The notes: generated by a model from the sequence alone, not told the origin. Counted from the first letter of the stretch, positions 6,787-15,498 are shown. The stretch is DNA of 64,000 nucleotides from Streptomyces sp. NBC_01716 (GCF_036248275.1 NZ_CP109181.1:4278001-4342000); one strand, 5' to 3'. Made by a program: numbers and translations.

Positions 6787-9700
6787 GTGCGGGTGGAGTT
6801 TCTGAATGATGAGCAGGCTGAGGCGTATGGGAAGTTCGCCGAGGAGCCGACCCGCCCCGAGTTGGAGCGGTTCTTCTTCCTGGACGACGTCGACCGCGAT
6901 CTGATCGCGCTGCGGCGCTCCACGCACCACCAGCTCGGCTTCGCGCTCCAGATGTGCACGGTGCGCTACATCGGCCGGTTCCTCCCGGACTACGCGCTGG
7001 ATGCGCCGTGGCCTGTGGTCGAGCACCTGGCCGCGCAGCTCGGTATCGAGGACCCGTCGGTGGTGAAGCGGTACACCGAGCGGCCGAAGACGGCGTACGA
7101 GCACGCGTGGGAGATCCGGGACGCCTGCGAGTATCACGAGTACGACGACCCGGAGTAGTCGCGGCGGTTCCGTACGTTCCTGCACGGCGGGGCGTGGACG
7201 CATGCCGAGGGTCCGAAGGCGCTGTTCGACCACGCGGTGGGCTGGCTGCGCCGCAACCGGGTGCTGCTGCCGGGCGTCTCGGTGCTGGCCCGGCAGGTGT
7301 CGGAGGTGCGGAAGGTCGCGGACAAGCGGCTGCACGCCACCGTCGCGGGCGCCGCCCGTCGTGCGGACCCGGCGCTGCCCGGGGATCTGGTGGCGACGCT
7401 GAAGACGCCGGAGGGTTCGCGGTTCTCGGAGCTGGAGCGGCTGCGTCGGCCGCCGACGCGGACCACGGGGACGGCGTTCGCCCGAGCGCTGGAGCGGGTG
7501 GACGAGATCGGCGCCTACCGGCTCGGCAGGCTGAGGCTGTCGCGGATCCCGCCGAACCGGATGGCGGCGCTGGCCCGGTACGCGCTGGGGTCGAAGGCGC
7601 CGCTGCTGGAGCGGGCGGCGGAGCCCAAGCGCACGGCGATGCTCACCGCGGTGATGCGGCACCTGGAGGCGAAGGCGATCGACGAGGCCCTGGACCTGTT
7701 CCAGGTCCTGATGGCCACCCGGCTGCTGAATACGGCGAAGCGGAAGACGGAGAAGGAGCGGCTGTCCACGCTGCCGCAGCTGGAGAAGGCGTCACGGGTG
7801 CTGGCGCGGGCGGCGAAGGTGCTGTTCGAGGAGCTGGAGCTGGTCGAGGAGCAGGAGGCGGACCTGGACGTGGCCGCGCTGTGGGCGGCGCTGGAGGAGG
7901 TTGCCCCGCGCGCCGCCGTGATGAGCGCGGCGGCCACGGTGGTCTCGCTGGTGCCCGAGAACGAGAACGAGAACTCGGCCGAGGTCGCCATGCGGGCCGC
8001 GCTGGCGAACCGGTACGCGACGGTGCGCCCGTTCCTCGCGTTGCTGGGCGAGTCGAAGGCGCTGGACGCGGCGAGCGCCGGGAAGCGGGTCCTGGCCGGG
8101 GTGCGCGCTCTGCCGGCGCTGGCGCGGCGGAAGGTGGGGGTCAAGCCGCTGTTGCCGCGCGAGGTGGACGACAAGCTCGTGCCGCCCGCGTGGCGCAAGG
8201 CGTGTACGCCAACCCCGATCTGCCGCAGGGCGCGGTGGACCGGGACGCGTACGTGGTGTGCGTGCTGGAGCAGCTGCACCGGGCCCTGAACAACCGCGAC
8301 GTGTTCGCCGCTCCCTCGCACCGCTGGTCCAACCCGCGCGCCCGCCTGCTGGACGGGCCCGACTGGGACGCGGTCGAGGAGGACGTGCTGGCCGGGCTGA
8401 GCCTGGACATGCCCGTTAAGGAGCACTTGGCGGAGCTGGTGCGGGGCCTGGACGCCGGATGGAAGCAGCTCGCGACGCGCCTGGAAGAGGCCGGGCCGGC
8501 GGCGAAGGTGTCCATCGAGGTGCAGGACGACGGGCGGGTGAAGCTGAACGTCGACAAGCTCGGCGCGCTCGGCGAGCCCAAGTCCTTGACCTGGCTGCGC
8601 AAGCGGGTCGAGAAGATGCTGCCGAAGATCGACCTGCCGGACCTTTTGTTCGAGGTGAACGCGTGGACCGGCTTCCTGGACGCCTTCGTGCACCTAGGGG
8701 ACGGCACGACCCGGATGAAGGACCTGCCCACCTCGGTGGTCGCGCTGCTGGTGTCGGAGGCGTGCAACATCGGCCTGGCCCCGGTGGTGAACCCCGGCTA
8801 CGAGGCCCTGACCCGGGCCCGGCTCGTGCACGTCGACCAGTACTACCTGCGCGCCGACACCATCGCCGCGGCGAACGCACGGCTGATCGCCGCCCAGGCC
8901 GAGGTGCCCATCGTGAAGTTCTGGGGCGACGGGCTGCTCGCCTCGGTGGACGGGCTGCGGTTCGTTGTCCCCGTACGCACGATCAGCGCGGCGCCGTCGC
9001 CGAAGTACTTCGGATTCAAGCGGGGCATCACCTGGCTCAACGCCGTCAACGACCAGGTCGCGGGCATCGGGCAGATGGTCGTCCCTGGCACCCCACGCGA
9101 CTCCCTGCACATCCTGGACGCGCTGCTGAATCTGGACGGCGGAGTGAAGCCGGAGATGGTGGCCACCGACAACGCCTCGTACTCCGACATGGTGTTCGGC
9201 CTGTTCAAGATCCTCGGCTACAACTTCAGCCCGCGGTTCCGCGACCTGGACGACCAAAGGTTCTGGCGGGCCACCATGCCCGGCGTCGAGACCGGCACGT
9301 ACGGCGTGGTGGAGGACCTGGCCCGCAACCGCGTGAACCTGAACAAGGTGATCACGCACTGGCCGGACATGCTGAAGGTCGCCGGTTCCCTGGTCACCAA
9401 CCAGGTCCGCGCCTACGTCCTGCTGCGGATGTTCGGCCGCGACGGGCGCCCCACCCCGCTGGGCGCCGCGTTCGCCGAGTACGGGCGGATCGCCAAGACC
9501 GAACACCTGCTGCGGGTGGTCGACCCGGTCGACGACACCTACCGCCGGCAGATGAACCGGCAGCTCACCGTGCAGGAGTCCCGTCACAAGCTGGCCCGGG
9601 ACGTGTGCCACGGCAAGCGCGGCACCATCCACCAGGCGTACCGCGACGGCATGGAGGACCAGCTCGGCACGCTCGGTCTGGTCCTCAACGCCATCGTGCT

Positions 9701-9924
9701 CTGGACAACCCGGTACATCGACGCCGCCGTCGCCCAGCTCCGCGCCGAAGGCCACGATATCCAGGACGAACATCGCCCGCCTCTCGCCGCTCAAGCACGC
9801 AAACCTGAACCTGCTCGGCCGCTACAGCTTCACCGCCACCGTCCCGGCCGCCGGCGCCCTGCGCCCGCTGCGTGATCCGGACGCGGTCGAGCTGGACGAG
9901 GACGACGGCGCTATGGAGGAGTGA
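6787..9924 (+). pseudogene. tnpA: Tn3-family transposase TnpA, disrupted
   Basis: The conceptual product is about 1,045 residues, normal for Tn3 TnpA. Three lesions are visible: an in-frame TAG at 7156-7158 (after EYDDPE), a frame change near 8205 (between VPPAWRKA and VAQGVYANPDLPQGAVD), and a second near 9767, after which IARLSPLKHANLNLLGRYS continues in the original frame to the TGA at 9922. The catalytic region is otherwise conserved: KFWGDG with its aspartate, VATDNASYSD, and QESRHKLARDVCHGKRG with its glutamate. The likely original start is the GTG at 6787 (VRVEFLNDEQ). It cannot make a full transposase as read, so the element needs help in trans or is dead, unless the lesions are sequencing errors. 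Confidence 0.9.
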
Positions 9925-9937
9925 AGGGGGTGCGGCC

Positions 9938-10936
9938 CTATCCCTGGCCCGCACCGGCGTGGGCAGCGGAAGCCGGGAGCAGTCTCGGGACCGCCCGGAC
10001 GTAGATGACCATGCCGACCAGTTCGACCAGGGTCTGGGTGACGACGACGACCGCGGCGAGGGCGAGGCGGTCGGGCAGGGCCAGGGCGAGAGGGAGGACG
10101 ACCAAGGAGTTGCGGGTCGCGCCGGAGAACACGATGGCCCGTCCGGCAGGTGCGTCGAGGCGGAAGATCCTGGCGACAACAAGGCCGGCGACGGCCATCA
10201 CCACCAGGAAGAGAACGTAGAACGGGATCACCCGGACGACGTCGCTGAGGCTGTCACCGAGCTTGGGGACCTGGGAGGCGACGACGACCGCGAGAGTGGC
10301 GAACATCAGCGGCACCATCAGGGTGTTCATCACGTCCGTGGTCTTCTGCCCGGCCGTGCGGCGGGCCGCCCATGCCTGGGTGAGCCAGGCCAGGGTGAGC
10401 GGGATGACGATCAGTACGACGAACGCCTCGACGAACGGGCCGACCTCGACGATGTCGGCCAGATCCGAGCCCATGAACAGGAACAGGTAACCGGGCAGGA
10501 GAACCATCTGCGCGAGCAGCAGCAGGGGGCTGGCTGCGAGCAGGCGCTGGCTGCTGCCGCCCGCGAGTCCGCTGAAGACGATCACGTAGTCGATGCACGG
10601 GGTGAGCAGGACGAGCAGGAAGCCCATGCGCACGGCCTGGTCGTCGGGCAGGAAGACGAACATGGCCGCGACGACGAGCGGGACGACGACGAAGTTCAGC
10701 ACCAGCACGGCGGCGAGGAACTTCCCCTCCCGCAGTGAGCGCAGCAGCTTGGAGGCGGGCACCTGGAGGAAGGTGACGTAGAGCAGGGCGGCCAGGACGG
10801 GGTTGATGGCATGTTCCAGGCCGGGCCCGGCATCAGGCGCGGCCCAGCCAACCAGCCCTCCGGTGACCAGAGCGCCGAGGTAGATGACGATCTGGTGGCG
10901 CTCCATGGCTTCGACCAGGCCAGATGACTGCGACAA
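9938..10936 (-). CDS. ACR3/BASS-type arsenic resistance permease
   Basis: A 332-residue protein with about ten membrane helices of the bile acid:sodium symporter superfamily. The segment LLTPCIDYVIVFSG has a cysteine where ACR3 arsenite permeases carry their essential helix-4 cysteine, but the surrounding motif differs from the classical one, so it is an ACR3-like branch often labelled arsenic resistance protein. The TTG at 10936 was chosen because AAGGAG lies 8 nt upstream; ATG at 10906 is an alternative. It is the last gene of a minus-strand unit headed by the MerR regulator at 11021-11488, which suggests metal-inducible expression. It ends 13 bp from the convergent transposase remnant. Confidence 0.82.
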   Translation of the reverse strand: MSQSSGLVEAMERHQIVIYLGALVTGGLVGWAAPDAGPGLEHAINPVLAALLYVTFLQVPASKLLRSLREGKFLAAVLVLNFVVVPLVVAAMFVFLPDDQAVRMGFLLVLLTPCIDYVIVFSGLAGGSSQRLLAASPLLLLAQMVLLPGYLFLFMGSDLADIVEVGPFVEAFVVLIVIPLTLAWLTQAWAARRTAGQKTTDVMNTLMVPLMFATLAVVVASQVPKLGDSLSDVVRVIPFYVLFLVVMAVAGLVVARIFRLDAPAGRAIVFSGATRNSLVVLPLALALPDRLALAAVVVVTQTLVELVGMVIYVRAVPRLLPASAAHAGAGQG

Positions 10937-11020
10937 CGTACATGCTCCTTGCTCAGGGACAGGCGAGACGAGGGGAAGGCGGGCGGCGGGGCCCGGCCCG
11001 GAGGGTAGAGGCGGCGCCGG

Positions 11021-11488
11021 TCAGGCCAGCGGCACGCTGCGCCGCACGGCCCCGTCCGGATGCGCGGGCAGGGCCGGGGGCGCGGCGGGGGTCCGGCCGA
11101 GGAAGGCGCACTGCGGGTCGCAGCGGTCCTCACGGTCGGGCAGCTCGTCCAGGTGCTCCACCGCGCGGTGCAGGGACGCGGTGAACGCGGCCAGTTCCAC
11201 CGCCCGCCGCTCGGCCTCCTCGATGCGGGCCACGACCCGCTCGCGCAGGTCGGCCTTCACCTCCTGGCAGGCCCCCGTCCGCCATACCCCGAGCAGTTCG
11301 GCGATCTCCTCCAGCGGCAGGCCCAGGTGCTTGGCCGCCGAGATGAACGCGAGGCGGTCGATCGCGTCCTCGCCGTACAGGCGGTAGCCGGCCGGAGTCC
11401 GTTCGGCGGGCAGCAGCCCTGCGCTCTCGTAGAACCGCAGGGTGGTCGCCGGGACGCCGCTGCGTGTCGCGAGCTGGGAGATCCGCAT
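11021..11488 (-). CDS. MerR-family metal-responsive regulator (upstream of the permease)
   Basis: A 155-residue MerR protein. The N-terminal winged helix (MRISQLATRSGVPATTLRFYES) leads to a dimerisation helix, and the metal site is shown by the cysteine in RTGACQEVKADL and the pair in CDPQCAFL near the C-terminus, the same placement as in ZntR/CadR-like sensors. The ATG at 11488 has GAGGG 9 nt upstream; ATG at 11497 is possible but has no room for a ribosome-binding site. It is expected to act on the dyad at 11511-11532, with the typical over-long promoter spacer. Metal specificity is not readable; arsenic(III), zinc, lead or cadmium are all possible given the adjoining permease. Confidence 0.88.
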   Translation of the reverse strand: MRISQLATRSGVPATTLRFYESAGLLPAERTPAGYRLYGEDAIDRLAFISAAKHLGLPLEEIAELLGVWRTGACQEVKADLRERVVARIEEAERRAVELAAFTASLHRAVEHLDELPDREDRCDPQCAFLGRTPAAPPALPAHPDGAVRRSVPLA

Positions 11489-11503
11489 CGTGCTCATCCC
11501 TCG

Positions 11504-11535
11504 ACCGTAAACCTTCACCCCGACTCGAAGGTCAA
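11504..11535 (-). promoter_or_regulatory. MerR-type promoter/operator for the 11021-11488 regulator and permease
   Basis: On the minus strand a TTGACC -35 (11530-11535) and TACGGT -10 (11504-11509) are separated by 20 bp. The spacer and -35 edge hold a perfect dyad, ACCTTC-N10-GAAGGT (11511-11532). An overlong spacer containing a dyad is the hallmark of MerR-activated promoters. Confidence 0.75.
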
Positions 11536-11855
11536 GCCCGGCGCCCTCCGCGCGTGATCTGCAACGGGTCTCCCGACGTCTTGCAGCCGCACCCGTCCTC
11601 ACCAGCGGCCTTCGCCGAGGAGGAGCAGGAACAGGAGCCGCGGCGCTGGCCGAGCCACCAGGTCCCGGCGGCGAGCACGGCCAGAACGACGGCGATGGCG
11701 GGCAGCCAGCCCACCACCGCCCCGGCGCCCGCGCCGAGGACCCCGGCGGTGATCAGGACCGGCAGCGCGCAGCACGCCACGCAGGCCAGGGCGGCGAGTC
11801 CCCCGAGCGCTTTCGGGGCCCGCTGGGGGCGGGGGTCAGCAGCAGGGTCCGGCAT
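11532..11855 (-). CDS. MerF/MerT-like two-helix membrane protein with cysteine pairs
   Basis: A 107-residue protein with two hydrophobic helices. The first starts with LACVACCALPVL, whose vicinal cysteines in the membrane match the arrangement in MerF and MerT mercuric-ion importers. The second is followed by a cysteine-rich tail (GSCSCSSS and GCGCK). ATG at 11855 has GAGGAG 7 nt upstream and overlaps the end of the merR-like gene by 20 bp. The layout supports a soft-metal transporter. No merA or merP is present in the transposon, so calling it a mercury importer would be premature; another thiophilic metal, or a role as a small metal-binding membrane protein, is possible. Confidence 0.7.
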   Translation of the reverse strand: MPDPAADPRPQRAPKALGGLAALACVACCALPVLITAGVLGAGAGAVVGWLPAIAVVLAVLAAGTWWLGQRRGSCSCSSSAKAAGEDGCGCKTSGDPLQITRGGRRA

Positions 11856-12282
11856 GACGGTTCTCCTCGGCGAGGTCGGTGAAGGGGATGGGGCAGCAGG
11901 CACTTCCCGCGCAGACGGTCAGGTCGTCGCACCCGGCGTCGACGGCCGCGGCCAGGGCGGCGCGGATGGTGGTGAGGTCGGCGATCTTCGCGTCGACCTC
12001 GGCGAGCTTCGCCTGCGCGCGCTCCTGGAGTCCCACGACGGGGCGGCCGTGCCGATGACGGCCCGCCTCCAGCAGATCGGTGACCTCCTCCAGCGTGAAC
12101 CCGAGCCGCTGCGCGGCCTTGATCACCCGCAGCGCGGTCACCGCCCCCTCGCCGTACAGGCGGTGGCCGCCGTTGCTGCGCTCCGGCTCGGCCAGCAGAC
12201 CGCGCCGCTCGTAGTAGCGCAGGGTCTGGATGTTCACCCCGGCCGCCTCAGCGACCTGCCCGCTGCGCAGCCCCGCGCTCAC
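11836..12282 (-). CDS. MerR-family regulator, mercury-type
   Basis: A 148-residue MerR protein: winged helix SGQVAEAAGVNIQTLRYYERRGLL, a long coiled dimer helix, then a C-terminal metal loop with cysteines in GCDDLTVCAGSACCPIPF and a final CC. Such a cluster, with CPIPF-like ending, is seen in actinobacterial mercury-type MerR proteins. GTG at 12282 overlaps the upstream stop codon (GTGA), so it is translationally coupled to the small gene before it, and it overlaps the MerF-like gene downstream. Its likely operator is the palindrome at 12668-12679. Mercury specificity is inferred. Confidence 0.85.
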   Translation of the reverse strand: MSAGLRSGQVAEAAGVNIQTLRYYERRGLLAEPERSNGGHRLYGEGAVTALRVIKAAQRLGFTLEEVTDLLEAGRHRHGRPVVGLQERAQAKLAEVDAKIADLTTIRAALAAAVDAGCDDLTVCAGSACCPIPFTDLAEENRHAGPCC

Positions 12283-12611
12283 GACCGTGTCCCGGCGGCC
12301 GTCCGCGCGGCCAGAGCCTCCAGGACCGCGGCGTGCCGCTGGTCCACCGCGATGTCCAGGCCGATCAGGTTCTCGCCCGGGGTGACGCTGAAGGCGAAGA
12401 ACGAGCAGCAGCCGCCCTCCCGCTCCGCCAGGTCCCTCACCCGCTCCTCGACACCGGGTCCGCCGGCCAGGTCCAGGTGCAGCCGTAGCTGTTCCGGCCG
12501 CGACATCGCAGTCAGCCGTTCGGCGAACAGCTCATCCCACTCCGCGACCCGCAAGGGCCGCTCCTCGGTGGGCAGCGTGCAGGACTGCGGCACCCACGCC
12601 AGATCGCTCAT
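12279..12611 (-). CDS. Small cysteine-pair protein of the mer-like operon
   Basis: A 110-residue soluble protein, first gene of the mer-like unit. It contains a QSCTLP segment and a vicinal pair in EGGCCSFFAFSV; otherwise it looks like a compact alpha/beta protein with no signal peptide. I do not recognise its function. The cysteine pair and its place upstream of a mercury-type regulator suggest metal binding. ATG at 12611 has GGGAG 8-9 nt upstream; GTG codons at 12620 and 12632 are in-frame alternatives. Its end overlaps the regulator start (GTGA). Confidence 0.65.
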   Translation of the reverse strand: MSDLAWVPQSCTLPTEERPLRVAEWDELFAERLTAMSRPEQLRLHLDLAGGPGVEERVRDLAEREGGCCSFFAFSVTPGENLIGLDIAVDQRHAAVLEALAARTAAGTRS

Positions 12612-12656
12612 CGTGCTCACTCCCGTCGTCACGTCCCCAGGAGGGGGACACCTCCG

Positions 12657-12688
12657 ACGGTAAACCTGTACCTAGGTACCGGTTGCAA
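12657..12688 (-). promoter_or_regulatory. MerR-type promoter/operator of the mer-like operon
   Basis: Minus-strand -35 TTGCAA (12683-12688) and -10 TACCGT (12657-12662) are 20 bp apart. The perfect palindrome GTACCTAGGTAC (12668-12679) is centred in the spacer, the layout expected for MerR activation. Confidence 0.75.
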
Positions 12689-12730
12689 GCCCCGGTGAAC
12701 GCGGCAGACGCCGAGGCCCTGACCACTCCC

Positions 12731-12856
12731 CTGTCGTCAAACGATCGTTTGACGACAGACAAGCCGGGCGTCCAATGAACCCGCGCCATCCGGGGGTTCA
12801 CGGCGGCGCGAATCCAATCAGATCCGATGGTGATTGCTGACAGGGTTTGACGACAG
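12731..12856. other. Putative resolution (res) site of the transposon
   Basis: 12731-12758 is a perfect 28-bp palindrome built from two CTGTCGTCAAAC half-sites around GATC. The same half-site recurs in inverted sense at 12845-12856 (GTTTGACGACAG), just upstream of the serine recombinase gene. Tn3-type res sites consist of several recombinase-binding dyads beside the resolvase gene. The 28-bp dyad would be site I or a strong binding site; the recombinase promoter lies within the region. Confidence 0.65.
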
Positions 12857-12889
12857 ATAAGGTCCGATCCTCCGTACGGAAGGGGCCGA

Positions 12890-13782
12890 GTGGCGAACCT
12901 GGTCTACAAGCGGGTCTCGACCGACCAGCAGTCGACCGCCCGGCAGAACCTCGTCCTTCACGAGGCCGGGATCGAGGACCCGGTCGCCTTCGAGGAGACC
13001 CCGGGGACCTCCAGCCGCCTCCACCCGCTCCAGCGCCCGAAGTTCCGCGAACTCCTCACGTACGCACGGCCGGGCGACACCGTCCACATCTCCGAGATGT
13101 TCCGCCTCGTCCGCGGCACCGGCCACATTCTCGACGTGCTCGACTCCTCCACCGCGACCAGGTCGCACTGCGCATCCACGACGGCGCATTCTCCGCGACG
13201 GACCTCACCGCCCGCCACCCGCGCACCGGAGAGCTGCTGTCCACCGTGAAGTTCATGGTGCAGACCCTCGCAGCCGCCGGCGAACTCCAGCGCGACCTCC
13301 AGCGCGAGCTGACCTACGACGGACTGCGCGCCGCCGAGGCCAAGGGCAGCAAGGGCGGACGCCGCCCCGCCGTTCCGGCCGAGAAGGTCGGCGACGTCCG
13401 CACCGCGTACCTGGAAGGCCGCTCCATCGCCGCCCTCGCCCGCGACCACGGCGTCAGCCGCGGCGCGATCCGCACCGCCGTCGCCGACCTCCTGCCCGAC
13501 CACACCGCCACTGAGGAGGCCGCCGCCCCTGAGCTGCCGGTCACCCTCGACATGCCGGGCAAGGTCGCCCTTCCTGCGCACCACCGAGCTGGAGCCCGCC
13601 GAGCGGGCCGCGCTCGACCAGGGGGTGACCGTACGACGCGGCCAGGGCTACACCCTGCGCGTCAGCGCCATCCCCGCCGTGCACCACCAGCTCCTCGCCC
13701 GCTGCCAGCCGCTCGACTGCGCCCAGGGCATCCCTGCGGTCCCGGCCCAGCGCAAGGCCCGCCGCGAGTATGAGAACCGGGT
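12890..13782 (+). pseudogene. tnpR: Serine recombinase/resolvase, frameshifted
   Basis: The GTG at 12890, with GGAAGGGG upstream, opens a resolvase reading YKRVSTDQQSTARQN, which includes the catalytic serine. Near 13146 a single-base deletion moves the frame; translation continues as HRDQVALRIHDGAFSATDL and a helix-turn-helix RSIAALARDHGVSRGAIRTAV. Near 13565 a second, two-base loss shifts it again, into FLRTTELEPAERAALDQG and an extra C-terminal stretch ending at the right inverted repeat, where no stop codon of its own is visible. The extension beyond the DNA-binding domain is atypical for Tn3 resolvases. As read, only a 119-residue N-terminal fragment would be made. Confidence 0.8.
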
Positions 13783-13813
13783 CCAACCGCTGTACCGATG
13801 TTCCCCGAGGCCG
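13783..13813 (-). repeat. Right terminal inverted repeat
   Basis: Inverted copy of 6655-6685 with one mismatch. It is followed directly by the ATTGA target duplication at 13814-13818. Confidence 0.88.
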
Positions 13814-13818
13814 ATTGA
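13814..13818. repeat. Right target-site duplication ATTGA
   Basis: Direct copy of 6650-6654 next to the right inverted repeat, confirming the transposon boundary. Confidence 0.85.
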
Positions 13819-14790
13819 GCACCCCTGTCTGGACGCAGCACGCCTCGGAACAGTGGATCTCCTCTTGAGAGCGCACAAAGGTCTGCCCTGTGTCCTGACT
13901 TCCCGGCCGCAGGGCACTACCCGCTACCCGTCGCCGACTCCAGTGCGGGACGAATCCAGTCCGACGCATGTAGCGGCAGGAAGGACGGCTCTCATGACAT
14001 CCCTACCTCCTGCTCCGGAGGGCCTATGTCCTCTCGCTACCGGGCGGACTGCCACGGCTGACTCACCTGTCGACCTCGGCACAAATGGGGCACAGGTTCC
14101 GCCTCGCTCCGGACAGCGATGAGCCATCCCCCAGTGCTCACATGTCTGTGCATCCGCGACCTTTTGCCGAGCACAAGCGACACAGACGAACCGTAAAAGC
14201 CCTCCCCCCGGGCTCCTCCGAGGCGCGCCTTCCCCCCCTGGCCGCAGTCGACTTGCCACTGTGCCTGTCTCTCACCCATGTCTTGCGATACGCGGGAGTA
14301 GGCCGCGCGCCCCTGCCTGCCCCATGCGCGTTGCGGCCCCAGCCAGAGTTGTCGACGGGACTGCGGAACACAATGCAGAGACAGGGCTGCACAGACCACT
14401 TCCTTGATTCCTGACGACAGGCGCCACTGATCGGACACATTTTTTTGGCAGGCCTCCCTCCGCCGATCACAGTGCCGAGGGATACAGGACTACCCGATCC
14501 TAGGTTCACCGAGACACAGGGAGTGCAAAGCAAGTACGCGGCCTAAATGAACCGCCCACTCCCTTTACAGGTAATCCTCAGCAGAAAGGTATTCGAGCAT
14601 TGACAGCTCCTGCCTCTCGCACAAGACAGGGGGCATCACTTCAGGCGAGACAGGGCCTGAATTACAAAACGGATATTTTCGATCTCGTTCGCACAGGCGC
14701 CGGGGTAGGTAATTGATCTTGTCGCTACATCGAGTGAAGAACCCCTTGCGGGATGGGTAATTGATGGCTTCTCATAGATAGGGTTCTGAA
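13819..14790. other. Gene-poor stretch of about 970 bp after the transposon
   Basis: No convincing gene is seen. Open frames of 100-130 codons on either strand (for example 14138-14533 minus) lack family features, recognisable start signals and normal codon bias. Base composition drops toward the right, with AT-rich runs at 14640-14790. A 10-bp direct repeat GGTAATTGAT occurs at 14708-14717 and 14756-14765, just before the next gene, and could be a regulatory site. Confidence 0.5.
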
Positions 14791-15240
14791 ATGATCGAGA
14801 CCCTTCCATGGGAAGAAGTAGCCGGGAATCCCGACAAGTACATCCAGCTCCTCGATGAGAGGGAGGCCGAGTTGCAGCGCGATCTCTTCAAAGTGCGCCA
14901 GGAGCTCCGGGTGGTGCGCCTTGTGAAGAAGCAGATGGAGGTCACGGACGAGTGGCGCACGTCGGGCATCCCCGACCAGCGAAAGGCTGAATCGGCGCCC
15001 GAAGAAGGCGACGCCTCAGCTGCGGATGGCTTTCAGCCCCTCACCCGCAAGACGAGGATCATGCGACTCATCGGCCAGGACCCTCAGCGGCAGTGGAAGG
15101 CACTCGAAGTGGCCAGCGCCTTGAATGAAACCGACAAGATCAAGAGTGTGCGCGTAGCCATGGATGAGCTGTCCAGGACCGGCTCTTTGATCAAGCTTCC
15201 GAACGCCTACTACCAGTACGCACAGCCTCAGCAGAATTAG
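14791..15240 (+). CDS. Hypothetical protein, coiled-coil plus winged-helix-like
   Basis: A 149-residue acidic and basic mixed protein that I do not recognise. Residues 20-50 (LLDEREAELQRDLFKVRQEL) are predicted coiled coil, and residues 85-145 (TRKTRIMRLIGQDPQRQWKALEVASALNE, cut here in reading) resemble a small winged helix used by DNA-binding regulators, with the closing wing YYQYAQ. ATG at 14791 follows a weak AGGG. It stands alone between the transposon and the XRE gene, in an accessory stretch. A role in DNA binding is plausible but unproven. Confidence 0.6.
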   Translation: MIETLPWEEVAGNPDKYIQLLDEREAELQRDLFKVRQELRVVRLVKKQMEVTDEWRTSGIPDQRKAESAPEEGDASAADGFQPLTRKTRIMRLIGQDPQRQWKALEVASALNETDKIKSVRVAMDELSRTGSLIKLPNAYYQYAQPQQN

Positions 15241-15498
15241 CCCGAGAGGACCAGGAAGGCCGCCACCAAGGAGTCCAGTCCAAGGTGACGGCCAACCGCG
15301 ACGAACCCCCCGAGAACCTTCCACAGCGCCGGATCAGTTCGTCATGTTGCATTTTACGAGCGGTCGACCGCCGCCGGTAGCGCACGACGAAAATGGTCCT
15401 GCCCTTCGCCCGAAGGGATGACCGCTTCTGTGTTCAATTTCGAACGACTCTTCCACCATCAGGGTTCACCGGCCGCCGGCTTGCCGTGGCGCCCGGAC

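Larger units (their letters stand above)
6655..13813. mobile_element. Tn3-family transposon (7,159 bp) with arsenic/mercury-type cargo
   Basis: Both ends are defined. The first 31 bp (6655-6685) are the reverse complement of 13783-13813 with one mismatch, beginning CGGCCTCGGGGAACATCGG, and the element is flanked by direct ATTGA repeats. Inside are a Tn3 TnpA gene disrupted in three places, an ACR3-like permease, a MerR regulator, a MerF-like membrane protein, a second MerR regulator, a small cysteine protein, a resolution site and a frameshifted serine recombinase. The inverted repeats do not begin with the GGGG common in Tn3; GGGG occurs seven bases in. The intact target duplication indicates a simple insertion that has not since rearranged at its ends. 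Confidence 0.88.

Noticed and set aside
13625..14122. Plus-strand frame crossing the right inverted repeat and target duplication
   Set aside because: It begins inside the broken recombinase and reads through the transposon end; not a gene in its own right.
14138..14533. 131-codon minus-strand frame in the gap after the transposon
   Set aside because: No family resemblance, no ribosome-binding site, atypical Cys/Ser/Arg composition; overlapping frames of similar length occur in every reading direction.
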